Shown piece after piece: positions 33,476-41,156 of a stretch of 64,000 bases of DNA; position 1 is the first letter of the stretch; every line of letters starts with the position of its first letter. The notes below the pieces were generated by a model that was not told the DNA's origin, did not search any database, and saw only the letters and a list, made by a program, of their open reading frames with translations. The DNA is from Nonomuraea fuscirosea (GTDB taxonomy: Bacteria; Actinomycetota; Actinomycetes; Streptosporangiales; Streptosporangiaceae): positions 124,001 through 188,000 of the forward strand of contig NZ_PVNG01000024.1 in assembly GCF_003001935.1 (NCBI RefSeq), given 5' to 3'. A program made the position numbers and the translations under genes.

Positions 33476-34114
33476 TCAGCCCTTCGCCAGCAGTGAGCGG
33501 ATCACGTCGTCCCAGCCGGGAAGCGTGTGCCGCACCTTGTACGCGTACAGCCGGTCGAACTCCTCCCGGCCCAGCCGGACCCAGGCCCCGCCGGGGAAGT
33601 GGCGTTCCATCAGCTCCCGCCACACCCGCACCGGCATCGAGAAGGCCGCCTCCGCCCGTCTGGGCAGGTGCGCGGCCTGCAGCCGGTCGCCGTCCAGGTA
33701 GAAGACGGTGCCGGTGAACAGGAAGTCCAGTGGCGCCTCGCCGTCCTCCAGGCCGTGGAAGTACTTGGCGGCGGCCACCTCGAAGTCGTATGTGCACGGC
33801 ACGGTGATCCGGGCCTTCGTGCTTGCGGTGAAGGCGGGCACCTGGGTGACGGTCTGCGTCCACAGCAGGCTGGACAGGTTGCGCGACCACTCGTCCGGCG
33901 GGCCGAACAGCTCGGCCAGCCGTTCCTTGTCGCGCTCGCCGTAGCCGCGGCGGGTGGCGTCGATGCGGATCTGGGTGGCGAGCGTGAGCGAGCGGACCTC
34001 GTGCCCGCCGGCGGCGCGCAGGGTCAGCGTGAAGTCGAGGGCGGGCACGGCGGCGGGCGCGGCCGGCTCGACGCCCTCGACCTCGATGCTCAGCTCGGGT
34101 GGCGCGGACGGCAT
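33476..34114 (-). CDS. DUF6084-family hydrogenase-cluster protein
   Basis: 212 residues, soluble. Highly regular beta-strand pattern early (LDFTLTLRAAGGHEVRSLTL, IRIDATRRGYGERDKERLAELF) and an ordered core with SSLLWTQTVTQVPAFTAST, CTYDFEVAAAKYFHGL, LFTGTVFYLDGDRLQ. This fits DUF6084, found with actinobacterial hydrogenases. Biochemical role unknown. Its single conserved Cys sits in PCTYDFE. ATG 34114 is two bases from the upstream stop. Confidence 0.78.
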   Translation of the reverse strand: MPSAPPELSIEVEGVEPAAPAAVPALDFTLTLRAAGGHEVRSLTLATQIRIDATRRGYGERDKERLAELFGPPDEWSRNLSSLLWTQTVTQVPAFTASTKARITVPCTYDFEVAAAKYFHGLEDGEAPLDFLFTGTVFYLDGDRLQAAHLPRRAEAAFSMPVRVWRELMERHFPGGAWVRLGREEFDRLYAYKVRHTLPGWDDVIRSLLAKG

Positions 34115-34115
34115 G

Positions 34116-34334
34116 TCAGGCGGGCGACAGGTTCGGCATGCCCGGGTCGATCGGGTCGTGCTTGCCGGGGTTGATGCCGGTCGAGCGCCTGGCCGTGGAG
34201 CGGCCGTCGGGCAGGTGACCGTCCTGCTTGTCGTAGTTGCCGGTGGAGTTGCCCTCCTTGACGCCCTTGACGTGGGAGGGAGCGTCGGGCTTGACGTCCG
34301 GCCTGCCGGTCCTGATGGGTTTGCGCGCGCTCAT
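34116..34334 (-). CDS. 72-residue hydrophilic protein of the hydrogenase operon
   Basis: 72 residues, very hydrophilic, rich in Lys, Arg, Gly, Pro and Asp (start MSARKPIRTGRPDVKPD; end HDPIDPGMPNLSPA). No predicted secondary-structure-rich core and no cysteines, so probably disordered. The ATG overlaps the stop of DUF5947 (ATGA), and the stop is one base from the DUF6084 start, so it is embedded tightly in the operon. That arrangement and its sharp codon bias support it as a real gene; function unknown. Confidence 0.72.
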   Translation of the reverse strand: MSARKPIRTGRPDVKPDAPSHVKGVKEGNSTGNYDKQDGHLPDGRSTARRSTGINPGKHDPIDPGMPNLSPA

Positions 34335-35050
34335 GCCGGGCTCCTGTCGTCGCTGAGGTCGGTGAAGAAACGGGCGATCCGCTCGCGTACGTCCGGGCCG
34401 CCGGTCAGGCCGCGCCAGTGGGAGCGGACCAGGCCGACGAGCCGGTAGCAGTCGTCGAGCGGGACGATCCAGGCGCCGTGGTCGCGGTCGAGCAGCAGCG
34501 CCTCGACGTCGGGCTCCAGCAGCGCCATGAGCGGGTCGTCCCAGGCCGGGCCCGCCACGGCGCCCGCCGGGCTGGGGTAGTACATGACGCTGCGGCCCGC
34601 GCCCGAGTCGCGTACCAGGAAGACGGTGCGGACGGGCGCGCCGAGGCCGGACCAGGTGAACCCGTCCTGCCGCTCGCGCCGCCGGGGCACCAGACGGTAT
34701 TGGGCGCCGCCGGCCGCGGCGTGGTCGAAGAGCACCTGGCAGGCGCGGCAGGCACAGCACAGCTCGCGGGTGGTCAGGTCGAGCAGGTGCCGATGCCCCT
34801 CGGGCACCGGCTCCCCGCACAACTCACACCGCTCCTCCGAGACCAGCTGATCGGCGTTCCCGGGGGAGGCGGTGGCGGGTGTGGTGGTGCGCCGGCGGCG
34901 GGTGAGGTCGTGCAGGCGCAGGCGGCCGCTCACGGTGCCGCCATCGCGCATCGTGCCGTTCACGGTGCCGCCATCGCGCGTCCTGCCGTTCACGGTGCCG
35001 CCATCGCGCGTGCTGCCGTTCACGGTGCCGCCTCCCGCTGTATCGGTCAC
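34331..35050 (-). CDS. DUF5947-family hydrogenase-cluster protein
   Basis: 239 residues. Residues about 8-47 are a repetitive linker (TVNGxTRDGG) from a 30-bp tandem repeat. The domain follows: RCELCGEPVPEGHRHL and CCACRACQVLF give a probable zinc or cluster site of four or more cysteines (about residues 75-105), then QYRLVPRRR, FTWSGLGAPVRTVFLVRD and VMYYPSPAG. DUF5947 proteins occur with group 1h hydrogenases; I infer a metal-binding assembly role. GTG 35050 overlaps the stop of the NifU-like gene by four bases. Confidence 0.82.
   Translation of the reverse strand: MTDTAGGGTVNGSTRDGGTVNGRTRDGGTVNGTMRDGGTVSGRLRLHDLTRRRRTTTPATASPGNADQLVSEERCELCGEPVPEGHRHLLDLTTRELCCACRACQVLFDHAAAGGAQYRLVPRRRERQDGFTWSGLGAPVRTVFLVRDSGAGRSVMYYPSPAGAVAGPAWDDPLMALLEPDVEALLLDRDHGAWIVPLDDCYRLVGLVRSHWRGLTGGPDVRERIARFFTDLSDDRSPA
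34931..35035 (-). repeat. 30-bp tandem repeat, 3.5 copies, in the DUF5947 gene
   Basis: Units at 34931, 34961, 34991 and a half unit at 35021 are almost identical and in frame, coding TVNG-type decapeptides. Confidence 0.95.
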
Positions 35051-35490
35051 TTCGCCGCCGCCCCGCGTCGTACGGTGAGGCTTTCGACGGGGATCACCGG
35101 CCGCTCGTCCAGCTCGACCTCGACCCGTTCCACCTCGGGTGCCGCCGCGCGCACCGCCCGTTCCACCCCCGCCGTGGCCGAGGAGCGGCAGCCGGAGGCG
35201 CGGACGCGCAGCCTGGCCACGCCGTCCTCCAGGGTCAGCAGCTCGGCCCCCGCCCCGGCCGCCGCCGCCTCCGCGCGGGCATGGGCGGGCAGCGGGTGCA
35301 GGTCGTGCAGGACGAGCAGGTGGGAGACCAGCTCGTCGCCGGCCAGCTCCGCCGCCAGCGGCTCGCCCGCCAGCGCCATCACCCGCGCCAGCCCGTCGCC
35401 GTACAGCTCCAGCAGCTCTCCGACCAGCTCGATCGCGGCCGGCTCGGCCTCGTCGAGCAGGGCCTCGATGCGCTCGATCCGCTCCGTCAT
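35047..35490 (-). CDS. NifU-like domain protein of the hydrogenase cluster
   Basis: 147 residues. N-terminal part is helical (TERIERIEALLDEAEPAAIE), followed by a NifU C-terminal-type scaffold domain: LLTLEDGVARLRVRASGCRSSA and AVRAAAPEVERVEVE. NifU domains hold a cluster with a CxxC pair; here only the second cysteine (GCRSS) is kept, the first being Ser, so it may transfer clusters by dimerising or may have lost that job. In context it would serve the iron-sulfur clusters of the small subunit. ATG 35490 lies 11 bases after the large-subunit stop. Confidence 0.85.
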   Translation of the reverse strand: MTERIERIEALLDEAEPAAIELVGELLELYGDGLARVMALAGEPLAAELAGDELVSHLLVLHDLHPLPAHARAEAAAAGAGAELLTLEDGVARLRVRASGCRSSATAGVERAVRAAAPEVERVEVELDERPVIPVESLTVRRGAAAK

Positions 35491-35501
35491 CGCCCCGCCG
35501 C

Positions 35502-37301
35502 CTATCCGGCCGCGCCGAACGTCGGCGAGTGCACCTGTTGGAGCACCTTCCCGTCGCCCAGGTACATGTGCACCCCGCACGGCAGGCACGGGTCGAAGCT
35601 GCGCACGGTGCGCATGATGTCGATGCCCTTGAACGAGTCGGGCCCGTTCTCCTCGAAGATCGGCAGCCCCTGGACGGCGTCCTCGTACGGACCTGGCGTG
35701 CCGAAGCTGTCACGCGGGCTGGCGTTCCACGGCGTCGGCGGGTACGGGTGGTAGTTCGCGATCTTGCCGTCCCTGATGACCATGTGGTGCGACAGCACCC
35801 CGCGCACGGCCTCGTGGAACCCGCAGCCGATCGCCTCGTCGGGCACGTCGAAGTCGCTGAACACCTGGGTCCGCCCGGCCCTGACCTCGCCCATCGCCTG
35901 CTCGACGAAGTAACACGCCATCGCCGCCGCGTAGGCGACGAAGTAGACCCGGGCCCGGTTGCGCTCGATGGTGTTGGCCCAGCGCGGCACCTTCCACTCG
36001 AAGCTCATCTCCGGCAGGGCCCTGCTCTTGGGCAGGTTGATCTCCACGGAGCCGCCCGTGGCGCGTACGGTGCCGGTGTCGACCAGCCCCGCGAGCGCGG
36101 TCGCCCAGAGCCTGGCCAGCGGGCCGCCGCCGGTGTCGAGCGCGAGGTGGTCGCCGGTGCGGTCGTCGTACCAGCGGGGGCTCATCACCCAGCTGTAGTT
36201 GCCGCCTTCCAGGTCGCGCTTCTGCGGCTTGGGCAGCGTGGTCTGGTTCCACGGGTGACGCTGGTCGACCGGGTTGCCGAGCGGGTCGTGGGTGACGAAC
36301 GTCTCCTCGGACTGCCAGTCGTCGTAGTAGGAGCTGCCGAGCAGGATGCGGATGCCGAGGTTGATGTCGACCAGGTTCGTGGTGAGCAGTTCGCCGTCGA
36401 GGACGATCCCGGGCGTGACGAACATCTTGCGGCCCCAGTCGGCCATGTTCCGGTAGTCGTAGTCGACGGCGGCGGGGTCCTGGAAGGCGCCCCAGCAGCC
36501 GAGCATCACCCGGCGCCGGCCGACCTCCTCGTAGCCGGGCAGCGCCTCGTAGAAGAAGTCGAAGAGGTCGTCGTTCATGGGGACGGCCTTCTTGACGAAG
36601 TCGAGCACGCGCAGCAGCCTGGCCAGGTAGTCGGTGAACACCTGGGGTGTCGCGACGGTGCCGACGCCGCCCGGATAGAGCGTGGACGGGTGCACGTGGC
36701 GCCCCTCCATCAGGCAGCACATCTCCCTGGTGACCCGGCTGACCTGCAGCGCCTCGCGGTAGACGTCGCCCTCGAACGGGTTGAACGCGCGCATGACGTC
36801 GGCGATCGTGCGGTAGCCGTGGATGCGGGCGTTCGGCGCCTCGGTGGTCTCGGCGCGCCGCAGCAGGCTCGGGTTGGTCTGCTTGACCATCTGCTCGCAG
36901 TAGTCGACGAAGACCAGGTTGTCCTGGAAGAGGGTGTGGTCGAACATGTACTCGGCGGCCTCGCCGAGGTTGATGATCCACTCGGCCAGCGGCGGCGGCT
37001 TGACGCCGTACGCCATGTTCTGCGCGTAGATCGAGCAGGTCGCGTGGTTGTCACCGCAGATGCCGCAGATGCGGCTGGTGATGAAGTGCGCGTCGCGCGG
37101 GTCCTTGCCCTTCATGAACACGCTGTAGCCGCGGAACAGCGACGAGGTGCTCCTGCACTCGACCACCTCGCGGTTGTTGAAGTCGATCTTGGTGTAGATG
37201 CCGAGGTTGCCGATGATCCTGGTGATCGGATCCCAGGACATCTCGACCAGTTCGCGCTCTGTACCGGTCTCCTGGCCGCGTCCCGCGGTACGGGTTGTCA
37301 C
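35502..37301 (-). CDS. hhyL: [NiFe]-hydrogenase large subunit, group 1h
   Basis: 599 residues; binds the NiFe(CN)2CO site and oxidises H2. The L1 motif RICGICGDNHATC (residues about 77-89) and L2 motif DPCLPCGVHMY (about 570-580) supply the four nickel-binding cysteines. Twenty-one residues follow the L2 His, a tail that the cluster's endopeptidase would remove. The form of both motifs matches actinobacterial high-affinity enzymes (group 1h, formerly group 5) that scavenge atmospheric H2. GTG 37301 is used; an ATG 20 codons inside (MSWDPITRI) is an alternative because family homology begins near there. Thirteen bases separate it from the small-subunit stop. Confidence 0.96.
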   Translation of the reverse strand: MTTRTAGRGQETGTERELVEMSWDPITRIIGNLGIYTKIDFNNREVVECRSTSSLFRGYSVFMKGKDPRDAHFITSRICGICGDNHATCSIYAQNMAYGVKPPPLAEWIINLGEAAEYMFDHTLFQDNLVFVDYCEQMVKQTNPSLLRRAETTEAPNARIHGYRTIADVMRAFNPFEGDVYREALQVSRVTREMCCLMEGRHVHPSTLYPGGVGTVATPQVFTDYLARLLRVLDFVKKAVPMNDDLFDFFYEALPGYEEVGRRRVMLGCWGAFQDPAAVDYDYRNMADWGRKMFVTPGIVLDGELLTTNLVDINLGIRILLGSSYYDDWQSEETFVTHDPLGNPVDQRHPWNQTTLPKPQKRDLEGGNYSWVMSPRWYDDRTGDHLALDTGGGPLARLWATALAGLVDTGTVRATGGSVEINLPKSRALPEMSFEWKVPRWANTIERNRARVYFVAYAAAMACYFVEQAMGEVRAGRTQVFSDFDVPDEAIGCGFHEAVRGVLSHHMVIRDGKIANYHPYPPTPWNASPRDSFGTPGPYEDAVQGLPIFEENGPDSFKGIDIMRTVRSFDPCLPCGVHMYLGDGKVLQQVHSPTFGAAG

Positions 37302-37314
37302 CTTGCCGTTCCCC

Positions 37315-38349
37315 CTAGTTGCCCCAGCGGGGGTCGTACCCGCTGGTCAGCTTGCGCCCGTTGTGCCGCCACTTCGGCTCCTTGTTGGCCGAGCGGTTGG
37401 TGATGGAGCGGAGCCTGCGGATCAGCGAGCCGTACGTGCCGCTCACCGCCGCCGACACCGATCCGCCGGGGGGTTCGTCCATGAAGGGCATGAACTTGTC
37501 GGGGAAGCCGGGCATCGTGCAGGCGATGCAGACGCCGCCCACGTTGGGGCAGCCCCCGACGCCGTCCATCCAGCCGCGCTTGGTGACGTTGCAGTTGACC
37601 ACCGGGCCCCAGCAGCCGACCCGCACCAGGCATTTGGGCGAGTTGTAGTCGTGCGCGAAGTCGCCCTGCTCGTAGTAGCCGGCCCGGTCGCAGCCCTCGT
37701 GCACGGTCTTGCCGAACAGCCAGGTGGGACGGAGCATCTCGTCCAGCGGGATCGTCGGCGCCAGGCCGGCCGCCTGGTAGAGCAGCCAGGTGAGGGTCTC
37801 CATGAAGTTGTCGGGCTGCACCGGGCAGCCGGGCACGTTCACGATCGGCAGGCCGCCCGCGGAGCGGAAGCCGGAGCCCAGGTAGTCGCCCAGGCCCATG
37901 GCGCCGGTGGGGTTGCCGGCCATGGCGTGGATGCCCCCGTAGGCGGCGCAGGTGCCGATCGCGACCACGGCCCACGCCTTGGGCGCCAGCCGGTCGATCC
38001 ACTCGTTGACGGTGATCGGCTCGCCGGTCACCGGGTCGTTGCCCATGGACGTCCAGAAGCCGTCGCCGTTGATCCGCTCGTTCGGGATCGACCCCTCGAC
38101 GACCAGGATGAACGGCCCCAGCTCGTCCCGGGCGGCCTGGTGGAAGGCGGCCATGAAGGCGTCGCCGACCTCGGTGGCCAGGACCTTGTTGTGCAGGTGC
38201 ACCTTGGGCAGGCCGGGCACGAGGCCGAGCAGCACGTCCTCGATGCTGGGCAGCGTGGCGGCGGTGACGGACACGGTGTCGCCGTCGCAGCTCAGCCCCT
38301 CCGAGGTCCACAGAATGTGCACCTCGTCGAGCGCGGTGGATGTCGTCAT
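37315..38349 (-). CDS. hhyS: [NiFe]-hydrogenase small subunit, group 1h
   Basis: 344 residues; carries three iron-sulfur clusters that take electrons from the active site. No Tat signal, so the enzyme is cytoplasmic. The first motif reads SCDGDTV: Cys21 is followed by Asp24 where other hydrogenases have Cys, matching the three-Cys, one-Asp proximal cluster known from the Ralstonia actinobacterial-type enzyme and linked to oxygen tolerance. IGTCAAYGG and PGCPVQPDN complete it; HEGCDRAGYY, CLVRVGCWGP, NCNVTKRGW and GGCPNVGGVCIACTMPG hold the medial and distal ligands. First gene of the operon; ATG 38349. Confidence 0.96.
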   Translation of the reverse strand: MTTSTALDEVHILWTSEGLSCDGDTVSVTAATLPSIEDVLLGLVPGLPKVHLHNKVLATEVGDAFMAAFHQAARDELGPFILVVEGSIPNERINGDGFWTSMGNDPVTGEPITVNEWIDRLAPKAWAVVAIGTCAAYGGIHAMAGNPTGAMGLGDYLGSGFRSAGGLPIVNVPGCPVQPDNFMETLTWLLYQAAGLAPTIPLDEMLRPTWLFGKTVHEGCDRAGYYEQGDFAHDYNSPKCLVRVGCWGPVVNCNVTKRGWMDGVGGCPNVGGVCIACTMPGFPDKFMPFMDEPPGGSVSAAVSGTYGSLIRRLRSITNRSANKEPKWRHNGRKLTSGYDPRWGN

Positions 38350-38375
38350 GGCCCAACCCCCCGATCGGCCACTCC

Positions 38376-38394
38376 AGGTGATGCTCCATCACCT
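38376..38394. promoter_or_regulatory. Inverted repeat upstream of the hydrogenase operon
   Basis: AGGTGATG-CTC-CATCACCT is a perfect 8-bp inverted repeat with a 3-base spacer, 26 bases upstream of the small-subunit ATG. It could be a regulator operator or a leader hairpin. A direct repeat gtagcgcac (38399-38407 and 38468-38476) also lies in this gap. Confidence 0.55.
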
Positions 38395-38563
38395 CTCCGT
38401 AGCGCACATACCGCTCAGAACGCGCCCGCAAACCCGGAGCCGTAACATGACGCAAGGTGAGCATTCTGTAGCGCACCGTGTCATAACCTGCGCTTGCGCG
38501 AGAAGGCGGGTGCGGGCGGACACTCGAAGTGACCGCCTCATCGCCCGACCGAGGAGGCTCCTC

Positions 38564-38998
38564 GTGCGCGACGGGTTCGAGTCCCGAGAGTCCTGGCCCT
38601 TCGAGTGCCTGCGCTGCCTGTATGTCTGGGAGGAGGACTACCTTGTCCGTCACGTGACCGACGACCACGGCAACGAGGTCGAGGTCTGGCTCAGCGCCGG
38701 AGTGACCGTGCAGCCGCCCTGGTCGGGGATGGCCTGCCCGGCGTGCGGCGCCTACCGCCTGACCTCGTTCCCCGCCCACTACCTCAGCCGGCATCCCGAG
38801 CTGACGGCGGCGCCCGACCCCGCGCCGCTCGCCAGAGCGCCGGTCGTCCCCGCCGGGGACGCGGAGCCGTCGATGACCGCGCCGGTCGTCCGGGTGCCGC
38901 TGCCGCGCCGGATGCTCATCGCACTCGGCGTGCCGGTGATCGCCTTCGCCGGCTACGAGTTCTACCGGTACGTCTTAGCCCCTGTCGGCCATCACTAG
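38564..38998 (+). CDS. Zinc-ribbon-like protein with C-terminal membrane helix
   Basis: 144 residues. FECLRCLYVWEEDY and MACPACGAYRL give two CxxC knuckles (about residues 14-17 and 57-60), a rubredoxin/zinc-ribbon arrangement, with HYLSRHPE after it. Residues about 115-138 (MLIALGVPVIAFAGYEFYRY) form a transmembrane helix. GTG 38564 has GAGGAGG six bases upstream. It is divergent from the hydrogenase operon, 214 bp apart, and might participate in electron transfer or regulation; that is inference. Similar ORFs occur beside group 1h clusters to my knowledge. Confidence 0.72.
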   Translation: MRDGFESRESWPFECLRCLYVWEEDYLVRHVTDDHGNEVEVWLSAGVTVQPPWSGMACPACGAYRLTSFPAHYLSRHPELTAAPDPAPLARAPVVPAGDAEPSMTAPVVRVPLPRRMLIALGVPVIAFAGYEFYRYVLAPVGHH

Positions 38999-39046
38999 CG
39001 CCGGTACGTTTCAGCCCCCCGCCGGCGCGGATCAGCCCTCGTCGGG

Positions 39047-39120
39047 CAGCACCGGCCCGCTGCGGCTGCTCTCAGCGGCCGGGCAGCACCGGCCCGCTGC
39101 GGCTGCTCTCAGCGGCCGGG
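39047..39120 (-). repeat. 37-bp direct duplication across the MFS stop codon
   Basis: 39047-39083 and 39084-39120 are identical; the second includes the MFS stop (39109-39111), so 3'-terminal coding sequence has been copied downstream. Confidence 0.95.
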
Positions 39121-40356
39121 CAGCCCGCGCAGCGAGCGCAGCGGCGAGGCCAGCCCGATCGCGGTGCCGGCCAGCATCAGGCAGGACGTGACGACCAGCG
39201 TGGCCCGCAGGCCGAGCGCAGCGCCCGCGGCACCGCCGAGCAGCGCGCCGAGCGCCTGACCGCCGTAGGCCAGGAACCGCCAGGTGGCGTTGGCCCGGGA
39301 GAGCAGTTCCGGCGCGATCAGGGCCTGGCGGAGGGTCTGCTGGTTGACCCCGTACAGGCTGGGGCCGCTGCCGCGCAGGACCTGTGACACGACCAGGACG
39401 GCCACCGTCACGGCGAACGGGCCGGCCGCGGCGGCGAGCACGAGCCCGGCGGCGGAGGCCAGGCCCATGCCGGCGATGAACGTCGGCCCGGGGCCGAAGC
39501 GATGGGTGACACGGGTGGCCACCAGCGCCCCGGCGATGGAGGCCACGCCGCCGATCGCGACGAGGACACCGATCAGGCTTGCCGACAGCCCCAGGTCGTG
39601 GACCAGATAGAGCACGAGCACGACCGCCTGCGCCTGCCCGGCGAACGCGCCCACGGTGGCGGCCAGGATCACCGCCCGCATGACGCGGTCGGCGAACACC
39701 GCGCGCAGCCCTTCGGCGATGTCGGCCCGCAGGCGCACGGGGCCCCGCTCCCCCGCCACCCGTGGCCGGCCGGCCACGCCGATGCGGGTCTTGAGCAGGG
39801 CGGAGATCGCGAACGAGACCGCGTCGACCGCGATGGCGACCGGAGCGGTCAGCGCCGACACCAGCAGGCCGCCCACCGCCGAGCCGGTGGTGTTCACCGT
39901 GGCGTTGCTCAGCATGAGCGTGCTGTTGGCGGCGAGCAGCCGCTCACGCGGGACCAGCGAAGGGGTGAAGGACTGCGCCGCCACCGACTCGAAGAGCCCG
40001 GCCACCCCGGCCAGCGCCACCACCGCGTACAGGTGCCACATCCGCAGCAGGCCCAGGGCGGCCAGCACGGGCAGCGCCCCGAGCAGCAGCACCCTGACCG
40101 CGTCGGCCAGCACGATCGTGCGCCGGTACGGCAGGCGGTCGACCCACACACCGGCGGGCAGCCCAAGGACGAGGTGCGGTAAGAGGCCCACGGCGCCGAG
40201 CACGCCCATCTCCGTGGCCGAGGCGTCCAGGTACAGCACCGCCGTCAGGGGCAGCGCGACCGTCGTGACGCTCGACCCCAGCAGCGACACGGAGTTGCCC
40301 AGGAACAGCCGGCGGAAGTCGGCGTGCGCGGCCAGCAGCGCCCTGGGCCGGCTCAG
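39109..40356 (-). CDS. MFS transporter (exporter type) with probable CTG start
   Basis: 415 residues, about 12 membrane helices, N-terminus LLSRPRALLAAHADFRRLFL and LGSSVTTVALPLTAVLYL typical of drug-exporter-like MFS proteins; GVWVDRLPYRRTIVLADA is the conserved loop 2-3. Between the kinase stop and the first helix there is no ATG, GTG or TTG in frame. A CTG at 40356-40354 overlaps the kinase TGA as CTGA, exactly like the ATGA/GTGA overlaps elsewhere here, so I take it as a coupled start; an upstream start inside the kinase gene is the alternative. The substrate is unknown; it lies in a row with a kinase and a P450. Confidence 0.78.
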   Translation of the reverse strand: MSRPRALLAAHADFRRLFLGNSVSLLGSSVTTVALPLTAVLYLDASATEMGVLGAVGLLPHLVLGLPAGVWVDRLPYRRTIVLADAVRVLLLGALPVLAALGLLRMWHLYAVVALAGVAGLFESVAAQSFTPSLVPRERLLAANSTLMLSNATVNTTGSAVGGLLVSALTAPVAIAVDAVSFAISALLKTRIGVAGRPRVAGERGPVRLRADIAEGLRAVFADRVMRAVILAATVGAFAGQAQAVVLVLYLVHDLGLSASLIGVLVAIGGVASIAGALVATRVTHRFGPGPTFIAGMGLASAAGLVLAAAAGPFAVTVAVLVVSQVLRGSGPSLYGVNQQTLRQALIAPELLSRANATWRFLAYGGQALGALLGGAAGAALGLRATLVVTSCLMLAGTAIGLASPLRSLRGLPGR

Positions 40357-41147
40357 GAGATGCCCAGCCGGTCGAAGTCCACCAGCAGGTCGGCGGCGTC
40401 GCGGGTGGCGCGGATGGCCGCGGCGTTCGGCTCGTCCACCTCGGCGACCCAGCGCACGGCCTCGTCCGGGGTCTTGCCGAACCGGACGTGCCTGGTGGTC
40501 AGGCGTTCGAGGCGGATCCGGTCGTCGAGGTCGGCGTACCAGACCTCGGTCATCGCCTCCTTCACCCGCCGCCACGGCTCGCCGGGCAGGAGGAGGTAGT
40601 TGCCCTCGCTGACGACGACCCGCGCCCGCGGCGGGACGGGGATGGCACCGGCGATCGGCTGCTCGATCTCGCGGTCGAACGAGGGGGCGTAGACGACGTC
40701 GCCGGTCTCGGCGCGCAGGCGGCGCAGCAGCGCCAGGTAGCCATGGCCGTCGAACGTGTCCACGGCGCCCTTGCGGCCCCGCCGGCCGAGCCGTTCGAGC
40801 TCGACGTCGGCCAGGTGGTAGCCGTCCATCGGCACCCAGACGGCCGGCAGCCCGGCGTCGGTCAGCGCGCCGGCCAGCCAGCCGGCCAGCGTCGACTTGC
40901 CCGCGCCCGGGCAGCCGGCGATGCCGATCAGCACCCGCCCGCCGCCGCGCGCCAGCGCGCGCACCCGGTCGAGCAGCCAGGCAGCACTCCCGTCGGATCC
41001 GGCCGAACGGCTCAAGGCACTCTGGTCGGATCCGGCCGAACGGCTCAAGGCGCTCTCGTCGGGTCCGGCCGAACGGCTCAAGGCGCTCTCGTCGGGTCCG
41101 GCCGGACGGCTGGTGGCGCTCCCGTCGGGTTCCGCTGAACGGCTCAA
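40353..41147 (-). CDS. Nucleoside/pantothenate kinase-like P-loop protein with repeat N-terminus
   Basis: 264 residues from TTG 41147. Residues 1 to about 55 are near-identical 11-residue blocks (type SALSRSAGPDE) from a 33-bp repeat. The kinase part has the P-loop IGIAGCPGAGKST, the switch PMDGYHLADVELERLGRRG and YAPSFDREIEQPI, and VVSEGNYLLLP: a signature of the uridine kinase/pantothenate kinase-like proteins that phosphorylate sugar or vitamin alcohols. RLTTRHVRFGKTPDEAVRWV helix follows. GAGGAA sits five bases before the TTG; an in-frame stop just upstream excludes longer versions. The substrate is not fixed. The stop overlaps the MFS CTG start. Confidence 0.8.
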   Translation of the reverse strand: MSRSAEPDGSATSRPAGPDESALSRSAGPDESALSRSAGSDQSALSRSAGSDGSAAWLLDRVRALARGGGRVLIGIAGCPGAGKSTLAGWLAGALTDAGLPAVWVPMDGYHLADVELERLGRRGRKGAVDTFDGHGYLALLRRLRAETGDVVYAPSFDREIEQPIAGAIPVPPRARVVVSEGNYLLLPGEPWRRVKEAMTEVWYADLDDRIRLERLTTRHVRFGKTPDEAVRWVAEVDEPNAAAIRATRDAADLLVDFDRLGIS

Positions 41148-41156
41148 GGCGCTTCC
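40992..41156 (-). repeat. 33-bp tandem repeat, five copies
   Basis: Units start at 40992, 41025, 41058, 41091 and 41124 (core gtcgg(a/g)tccggccgaacgg). The inner copies are the most alike. They code the N-terminus of the kinase-like protein. Confidence 0.95.
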
